Positions 57,170 to 64,000 of a stretch of 64,000 nt of DNA are shown here, in pieces (within the stretch, counting starts at the first letter, position 1; each line of letters starts with the position of its first letter). The DNA is taken from NCBI RefSeq assembly GCF_019703515.2, contig NC_059387.1:35934877-35998876 (forward strand), given 5' to 3'. This DNA is from Myxocyprinus asiaticus. Taxonomy: Eukaryota > Chordata > Actinopteri > Cypriniformes > Catostomidae. The position numbers were made by a program, and so were the translations under genes. The notes beneath the pieces are model-generated. The model saw only the letters and a program-made list of their open reading frames with translations. It was not told where the DNA came from and made no database searches.

Positions 57170-57990
57170 CAAATGAACATTTGTGCTGGTTCAGTGTTTC
57201 AGATAGACATAATTTTTTTGGCTGTGTGATGTAACTTTCCACCCCATGTGGTCCAAATCGTACTAAACCGGTGTCATTCGTTTGTGCTCAGTTTGTGCCG
57301 TTAAAAGAAACACAGTAACTATTTATCTTCCTTAGATATAGCATGAAACTTTTCAAGAGCAGTGACGTCACTGTCTACCCCATGAAGTCCAAATCACTCC
57401 GAACTGGTGACGTTCGTTTGTGCTCGATTTATGCGTTAAACGAAACACTGTAACTATTTATCTTCCTTAGATATAGCATGAAACTTTTCGGGGGCAGTGA
57501 CGTCACTCCAAATCGCTCCGAACCGGTGACGTTCGTTTGTGCCGGTTTGTGCCGTTAAAAGAAACACAGTAACTATTTATCTTCCTTAGATATAGCAAGA
57601 AACTTTTCAAGAGCGGTGATGTCACTCTGTACCCCATGAAGTCAAAATCACTCCGAAATGGTGTCGTTCGTTTGTGCTTGATTTGTGCATTAAAAGAAAC
57701 ACCGTAACTATTTATCTTCCTTAGAAATAGCATGAAACCTTTCAGGGCACTGACGTCACCCCAAATCGCTCCGAACCGGTGACGTTCGTTTGTGCCGGTT
57801 TGTGCCATTAAAAGAAACACCGTAACTATTTATCTTCCTTAGATATAAAATGAAACTTTTCGGGGGCAGTGACGTCACTACAAATCACTCTGAACTGGTG
57901 CCGTTCATTTGTGTTCGATTTGTACCGTTAAAATTAATATGGTATCTATTTCCCTTTCTTAGAAATAACAGCTTGTATTCAGGATCAGTG
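57170..57990. repeat. Tandem array, 119/135-bp unit, with CRE-like sites
   Basis: About six units with shared landmark atttatcttccttagatata at spacings 135, 119, 135, 118 and 120. Long and short units differ by a 16-bp block (tgtctaccccatgaag). Each unit has gaaac, cgttcgtttgtgc and a tgacgtca core. Confidence 0.88.
57363..57877. promoter_or_regulatory. Series of palindromic TGACGTCA (CRE) sites
   Basis: Perfect CRE octamers at 57363-57370, 57498-57505, 57751-57758 and 57870-57877; a one-base variant (tgatgtca) at 57617-57624. TGACGTCA is the consensus for CREB/ATF dimers. Role in this locus is unknown; sites are there because the tandem unit carries them. Confidence 0.4.
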
Positions 57991-58179
57991 ATAGGGCTGT
58001 GAGTGTAAATTTCAGCTTACAAATGCATATATTTATTGTACAAGTTCTCAAATTTAAATCTACAAACTCTCGAGTTTTGCTACTGATTTACCTTCATATT
58101 TACCTTAATATTTACTTGTGTTCCTGTAGCTCGACTTGCCATGACTTACATCAAATATAAACGTCAAATAGAGCTGCTA

Positions 58180-58480
58180 CCATTAACCAAGATTAGCAAA
58201 TGTTGTAAAATTGTTTATTGTTATTCATGTTAACATATGCAACCTTATTATAAAGTGTTACCATTTTAATTTATGAAAATACATGCATTCATTGTTAGTT
58301 CATGTTAGTTCATAATGCATGAACTAATGTTAACGCAAACAACATTTCATTTTAAAAATGCATTCGTGTATGTAGTGATTAACCTAGGTTAAGAAATGCT
58401 GAAAAACTATTATTCATTGTTAGTTCATGTTAAATAATTCTGTTAACTTTTGTTAAATACAACCTTATTGTAAAGTGATG
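58180..58480. mobile_element. Palindromic MITE fragments (gttaac...aaccttatt type)
   Basis: Contains gttaacatatgcaaccttat and aaagtgttacc at 58250-58263, then a second related unit ending ttgtaaagtgatgc. Same family as 6343-6644; probably two fused or deleted copies. Confidence 0.65.
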
Positions 58481-58566
58481 CAGATTATTTTACGCAGTGT
58501 AAGTAGAACTCAGTCGAATGCTGCAATTGTCACTTTTCACAATTAGTCAAGTGGAAGTGATGAAAA

Positions 58567-58955
58567 GGGGCCTGGGTATCTCAGCGAGTATTGACGCTGA
58601 CTATCACACCTGGAGTCGCAAGTTCAAATCCAGGGTGTGCTGAGTGACTCCAGTCAGGTCTCCTAAGCAACCAAATTGGCCCGGTTGCTAGGGAGGGTAG
58701 AGTCACATGGGGTAACCTCCTCATGGTCGCTATAATGTGGTTCGCTCTCGGTGGTGAGTTGTGTGTGGATGCCGCGGAGAATAGCATGAAGCCTCCACAC
58801 GTGCTACGTCTCCGCGGTAACGCGCTCAACAAGTCACGTGATAAGATGTGTGGACTGACGGTCTCGGACGCGGAGGCAGCTGAGATTCGTCCTCCGCCAC
58901 GAGGACTTAGAGCGCATTGGGAATTGGGCATTCCCAATGCGAGAAAAAAAAAAGA
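58567..58955 (+). mobile_element. SINE family A, subfamily 1, internally deleted
   Basis: Head ggggcctgggtatctcag, tail gggcattcccaatgcgagaa. Lacks gggcgcgtg between ctcggtg and gtgagttg and has lost about 30 bp at gattgaggcgagtcactacgc near the tail. An altered tail (cccaatgcg for ccaaattgg) is unusual. Confidence 0.88.
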
Positions 58956-58999
58956 AACACTGATGTTTAAAGTTGATAAACCATCAGGTAATATTTCAA

Positions 59000-59639
59000 A
59001 TGTGATTTAACAAAATAAGATTAACTTTCATGTTTTGTCTTAGTCTATCAAGTGAGCTCTCTTTTAACTGATGTATTTCCTCAGCTTGAATTTAAAGAAG
59101 TATTTTGAATCAGTATTTGTGACATTAGTGTTTAAAGGTCAGTGTACTAATGACTCGAATCATTGAGCTCCAGTAATATGATTTCACAGTCTCTTCATCA
59201 GTGAGAGAGTCCTTGACATTTGCATTGATTCCCTCTCAACGTATCAACCTGTAGTGTCTCATTTGAGATGTGCCTTCAGAAGACCTGGTCATGTGACTGA
59301 CATTAATGTGAGCAGACGATACTGAAGTGATACAATGAGTTTTCTGTGACCTGAAGTGTCGATGTCTTGTGCTATTAAAGGCAGAACACTCTCTGCATTT
59401 AATAGGAGAGAGCTTTTATTTGTCAAGTGAAATAATGTGTGGCTTCAGCTGCCCGCTTCCTTTAAATAGCACTTTTATGATCTGCCGATAGAGGTCTCAA
59501 GGTTTGAAGAGCACGTGTGTGTGTGTGTCTTTGAATTATATTCAGAACTGTGGTCTGTTTTGCAACGAAGGGTAAAATAGAAGAAAATCAACTTCTCATA
59601 AGAGGTCGATATATTTTGTTTATATAATAGAAATGAACT
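59000..59639. other. Unassigned sequence
   Basis: Short (TG) run near 59515-59530. Nothing recognised. Confidence 0.4.
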
Positions 59640-61560
59640 GACTCCTGCACAGAGGTTCAAGTGAATCGTCGAATCATTTATATTAACCAATTCATTTACA
59701 TGAACCATCCGAACGAATTGATTCACAAAATGAATTGGACTTCCCAGTGCTACATATCAGTGATTCGGTGAATCATTTTTAACCAATTAATTTACATGAA
59801 CCATCTGAATGAATCGATTCATGAAAATGAATTGGACTTTCCAGTGCTACATGTAAGTGATTCTGTGAATCATTTTTACCAATTTGGTTACATGAACCAT
59901 CCAAACGAATTGATTCATGAAAATGAATTGGACTTCCCAATGCTACATATCAGTGATTCTGTGAATCATTTTTACCAATTCGTTTACATGAACCATCCAA
60001 ACGAATCGATTCATGAAAATGAAATGGACTTCCAGTGCTACATATAAGTGATTCGGTGAATCATTTTTAACCAATTCATTTACATGAACCATCCAAACGA
60101 ATTGATTCACGAAAATGAATTGGACCTCCCAGTGCTACATATAAGTGATTCGGTGAATCATTTTTACCAGTTCGTTTACATGAACCATCCGAACGAATTG
60201 ATTCATGAAAATGAAATGGACTTCCAGTGCTACATATAAGTGATTCTGTGAATCATTTTTACCAGTTCATTTACAGGAACCATCCAAACTAATTGATTCA
60301 TGAAAATGAATTGGACTTTCCAGTGCTACATATAAGTGATTCTGTGAATCAGTTTAACCAATTCATTTACATGAACCATCTGAACATGTCGATTCACGAA
60401 AATGAATTGGACTTTCCAGTGCTACATATAAGTGATTCTGTGAATCATTTTTACCAGTTCGTTTACAGGAACCATCCAAACTAATTGATTCATGAAAATG
60501 AATTGGACTTCCCAGTGCTGCATATCAGTGATTCTGTGAATCAGTTTTAATCAATTCATTTACAGGAACCATCCGAACGAATTGATTCACAAAAATGAAT
60601 TGGACTTCCCAGTGCTACATATAAGTGATTCGGTGAATCATTTTTAACCAGTTAATTTACATGAACCATCCGAACGAATTGATTCATGAAAATGAAATGG
60701 ACTTCCCAGTGCTACATATAAGTGATTCTGTGAATCATTTTTACCAGTTCGTTTACAGGAACCATCCAAACTAATTGATTCACGTAAATGAATTGGACTT
60801 TCCAGTGCTACATATAAGTGATTCTGTGAATCATTTTTAACCAATTCATTTACATGAACCATCTGAACAAGTCGATTCACGAAAATGAAATGGACTTTCC
60901 AGTGCTACATATAAGTGATTCTGTGAATCAGTTTTAACTAATTCATTTACATGAACCATCTGAACAAGTCGATTCACGAAAATGAAATGGACTTTCCAGT
61001 GCTACATATAAGTGATTCTGTGAATCATTTTTAACCAATTCATTTACATGAACCATCTGAACAAGTCGATTCACGAAAATGAAATGGACTTTCCAGTGCT
61101 ACATATAAGTGATTCTGTGAATCATTTTTACAAGTTTGTTTACATGAACCATCCGAATGAATTGATTCATGAAAATGAAATGGACTTCCCAGTGCTACAT
61201 ATAAGTGATTCAGTGAATCATTTTTACAAGTTTGTTTACATGAACCATCCGAATGAATTGATTCACGAAAATGAAATGGACTTCCCAGTGCTACATATAA
61301 GTGATTCAGTGAATCATTTTTACAAGTTTGTTTACATGAACCATCCGAATGAATTGATTCATGAAAATGAATTGGACTTCCCAGTGCTACATATAAGTGA
61401 TTCAGTGAATCATTTTTACAAGTTTGTTTACATGAACCATCCGAACGAATTGATTCATGAAAATGAATTGGACTTCCCAGTGCTACATATAAGTGATTCA
61501 GTGAATCATTTTTAACCAGTTCATTTACATGAACTGTCCAAACGAACTGTTTCACTTAAA
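59640..61560. repeat. Minisatellite, 96-bp unit, about 20 copies
   Basis: Landmark tgaaccatcc recurs every 96 bp (59701, 59797, 59893, 59989). Each unit contains the palindrome tgattctgtgaatca and a gattcatgaaaatgaattgg block. Because 96 is a multiple of 3, frames stay open on both strands and translate to a 32-residue repeat; this is a by-product, not a gene. Confidence 0.95.
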
Positions 61561-62375
61561 TGATTTGGACTCCCCAACACTATGTGAGAGGATGTTTTAG
61601 TAAGCATGTTTGATTGCTCACTCGGCTGTATTGCTCCAGCACTGTGACGCTGGAAAATGAAGCTCATTACTGTAAAAGCGACACTTTTGTGAAAATATCT
61701 AACTATTGTCACACCACTGAAACATGTAGTTAAGTTAATAGCGTCGCTTCTTTAAGTTAAATATTCCACAACAATGATAATGAAGATTATTACACTGCTC
61801 TCTGTAATACTCGATTTTGGTTGGTCAATGGTGGTATTTAAGTGGCATTCACTCATTATCTGGGATCATTCTCGTGTGCATGAGTTATGAAGTTCACAGC
61901 AGAGATCACGTATCCTGTGTTTTGTTGCTGTTGTGATGCTCTCGTGTCCTACAGTGACTCAGAGACTGTGAGACTTTAATATTCTGTGACACTTTGTCCA
62001 CTTGCGTCTTCGTCTTCAGATCTCACCTGGTCATGTGACACAGATTGCAAACAGTTGCTCAGACGACGATGCACTGTGACAGTCGCCTTGGCAACCGCTT
62101 GTGCAATGGGACACAGGTGGCAGTGTGGATTTTAGTGAGCGTCATCTCTAATGCCACAAAAATACAGCGCAAAGTGGAAAGACAACAAAACCGTTCACGT
62201 GTCTCGTCACGTGTACAGATTTCATAATGTCATCCACCTGGATGACAACTGTGATGCTCTTGAATATTTGGATGTTTCCAAACATACATGCATGTACATG
62301 CATCACAGGAGGTTTGTGTCATTTTTGTCATGAAAGTTCCCTCCACAGTGTCATTTCAGGAGGAAGAGTCGAGAT
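61561..62375. other. Unassigned sequence
   Basis: No exon with family likeness found; the SAM domain was looked for here and not seen. Confidence 0.4.
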
Positions 62376-62440
62376 TGTTTCGTGGTAATCAACATTGTTG
62401 ATTGAGCTTAACTTGTTTTGAACCTGGAATATTCCTTTAA
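62376..62440 (-). mobile_element. Foldback MITE fragment, right end
   Basis: ggtaatcaacattgttgatt then gaacctggaatattccttta, as in 8500-8562. Confidence 0.75.
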
Positions 62441-63580
62441 GAGCAACTAATCATTTTGACAACCCACTGAGGAAATGATTTTGAGAATAAGTAGATTTGC
62501 ACATCCTTGTTAAATACTAGAATCGATGAGGAAGTGAGGTGGAGGTAGAAGCCTGTTTCTCTAATTCAACAGCTGAATGTTTGGATTGTTTTTGTGTAGT
62601 GTTGTCGTGTTTGTTGAGCTCAGATTCCTCCACACTCTCCACTCCATCACAAACACTCTTCATCTCACCAAACGGCCATCTGTATCATCGTCTTGTGCTG
62701 TCAGCATCAGAACAGATTCTCATCGCTGTGAGGTGTGATATCACTGAGCGTGTGGCAGGTCATCAGTTTGGCAGCTCTGTTGAGTGATATTGAGTCTCGT
62801 CATTGACTCCTGCGGTCAGATCATATGTAGAGTTTGAGTGTGGGTTCAGCATTCTGCCAGACCATCACAGGCGTTTTTAACACGGCGACGCTCGCCAGAA
62901 ACATTTGATGGAGACACAAGTGAGATCTCAGTGAACAGATGATGGCCAGAGCTGTTCGTGTTTGCAGAATTTTGTTTCTCTGTATGTGTTTTGCATCAGA
63001 AACATGTTTCATGTGCGCTCATGATCTGCCTGTCTGATCAAAGTGCTCGTGTCTCAGTCGCCCAGCACATCATGATGTGTGTGTGACAGGCGGGAATCGC
63101 TCGTCTTTCATTGTCTCGTCTGTTTCTCTATGTGAGCAGACAGATCTGAGACAGGTGACAGTTTGAACGGTTTCCTCAGAGTTGATGTCGTTTTCAGAGT
63201 CCATTATTTCCCTATCCATTTCTTATAGCAGTAAGTAGGTTTGCACTAGCAAAAACATTCATTCTTGATAACAGTAATGGCATCGTTATTTCCCGTTCTT
63301 GATATAAAAAAATTGAACTATTAAAAAACAATTAATTATTTACTCAAAACACACACTGTGAATGTGTGTTTCCTTTTTATTCTGTGTACTTTCATCCAAC
63401 TTCCATGATATATTCCTGACATTTATTATAAGTTATAAGTTTATGTTTTGGCTGTTTATAAGAAGACATTGCTTTCGTAAATTTATTTAAAGCAGGTCAT
63501 GACATATATACAGTAAACATTACATTACAACTTCTGTGTATAAGATTGATCTTGTTAAATTACATTATATTTTTCAACAT
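62441..63580. other. Unassigned sequence
   Basis: A short ACTAGT/GATATC-like patch lies at about 63225-63320. Nothing else recognised. Confidence 0.4.
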
Positions 63581-63589
63581 ATTCACGTG

Positions 63590-63700
63590 AATATTCACGT
63601 CATTTTTATTTGTATGAATATTTGCATGTAACACACATCATTTCAAAGCAGCTTTACAGAAAATTATGCAGTAACAGAAAATGAAGCTGTAATGTCTTAA
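63590..63700 (+). repeat. Dispersed repeat fragment (caaagcagctttacagaaaa type)
   Basis: Related to the piece at 31830; tcatttcaaagcagctttac and agtaacagaaaatgaagctg are shared with a repeat common in fish (from memory). Confidence 0.55.
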
Positions 63701-63767
63701 AGTCCTCATCGTGCAGTTTAAATTAATAATGCGATTGAAAATCATGACTTTTGGATTTTATAATGTT

Positions 63768-64000
63768 AAAGGTGCAGTATGTAAGATTCAGAAACACTTG
63801 TTATTAGTGACACCTGTGGCCATTAAGTGAACTGCAGCCTGTTGCTCGCCCTCATGCACACGCTCCATAGGGACGCGAGCGAGCGAGCATCAGCAAAAAC
63901 GATGTAATGTACAAAGAGACTGAACGTGATTCACCGACATCATGCTGACAGATGAGGTAGCATAATTAAAATTACACAGTTATGATTGTTTTACTACAAA
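63768..64000 (+). repeat. Dispersed repeat (ttaaaggtgcagtatgtaag type), cut by window end
   Basis: Starts ttaaaggtgcagtatgtaag and carries cacctgtggccattaagtg; looks like the left part of a common fish MITE (from memory). The right end is outside the window. Confidence 0.6.

Noticed and set aside
59796..61555. 32-residue repeat proteins on both strands
   Set aside because: Explained by the 96-bp unit being divisible by 3; both strands are open and no start context or exon signal is seen.
62045..62787. Frames of 60-82 residues looked at as SAM-domain exons
   Set aside because: No SAM pattern (W-x-x-x-x-V-x-x-F and the LLxLT block) and no phase-compatible splice borders.

Overview
The window is nuclear DNA from a ray-finned fish, most likely a cypriniform (carp, barb or danio relative). 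The basis is a vertebrate-type split gene with GT-AG introns set in dense, nested fish-type repeats: two tRNA-derived SINE families, Tc1-like and PIF/Harbinger-like elements, hAT-like MITEs with 8-bp target duplications, L2/CR1-like and L1-like LINEs, and long minisatellites. The species call is inference; the repeat content was recognised by eye, not searched.

One protein-coding gene is visible, on the + strand: an L3MBTL-family methyl-lysine reader, best matched to L3MBTL4. I place fourteen coding exons between 4182 and 40016. Every junction has AG/GT borders and a preserved reading phase, and together they give 533 residues: a basic N-terminus, three MBT repeats (about residues 50-150, 160-258 and 268-363), a MyT1-type C2H2C zinc finger (C378, C383, H388, H397, C403) split by an intron, an acidic stretch, and a short conserved motif in the last exon. 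The C-terminal SAM domain expected of the family was not found, so the 3' end probably lies beyond 64000. A possible next exon is at 40296-40372 and a possible 5'UTR exon at 1468-1566.

Layout. 1-4180: upstream sequence or first intron, with a minisatellite, a SINE and an 8-bp-TSD MITE. 4182-4626: exons 1-3. 4627-10137: intron with an inverted SINE pair and a foldback element carrying a SINE. 10138-12871: exons 4-7, with a triple nest of repeats in intron 4. 12872-21927: exon 8 plus a Tc1-like element, a Tc1 fossil and an antisense L2/CR1-like LINE. 21928-25808: exons 9-12, with a hAT-like insertion carrying GATA/GACA repeats and a Z-DNA-prone tract. 25809-40016: exons 13-15 in my numbering, with a G-rich minisatellite, a SINE split by a Harbinger-like element, and MITEs. 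40017-64000: intron or flank with a 0.7-kb TG tract, a 35-bp minisatellite interrupted by a 5.2-kb L1, a Harbinger-like element encoding a Myb/SANT protein, a CRE-bearing tandem array and a 2-kb 96-bp minisatellite.

Exon numbering here starts with the candidate non-coding exon left out: coding exon 1 is 4182-4271 and coding exon 14 is 39943-40016. No prokaryotic-type system, CRISPR array, intact second gene or true tRNA gene was found. What stands out is the layered insertion history, which can be read at base level from target-site duplications and, in two cases, from an uninterrupted paralogous copy in the same window.
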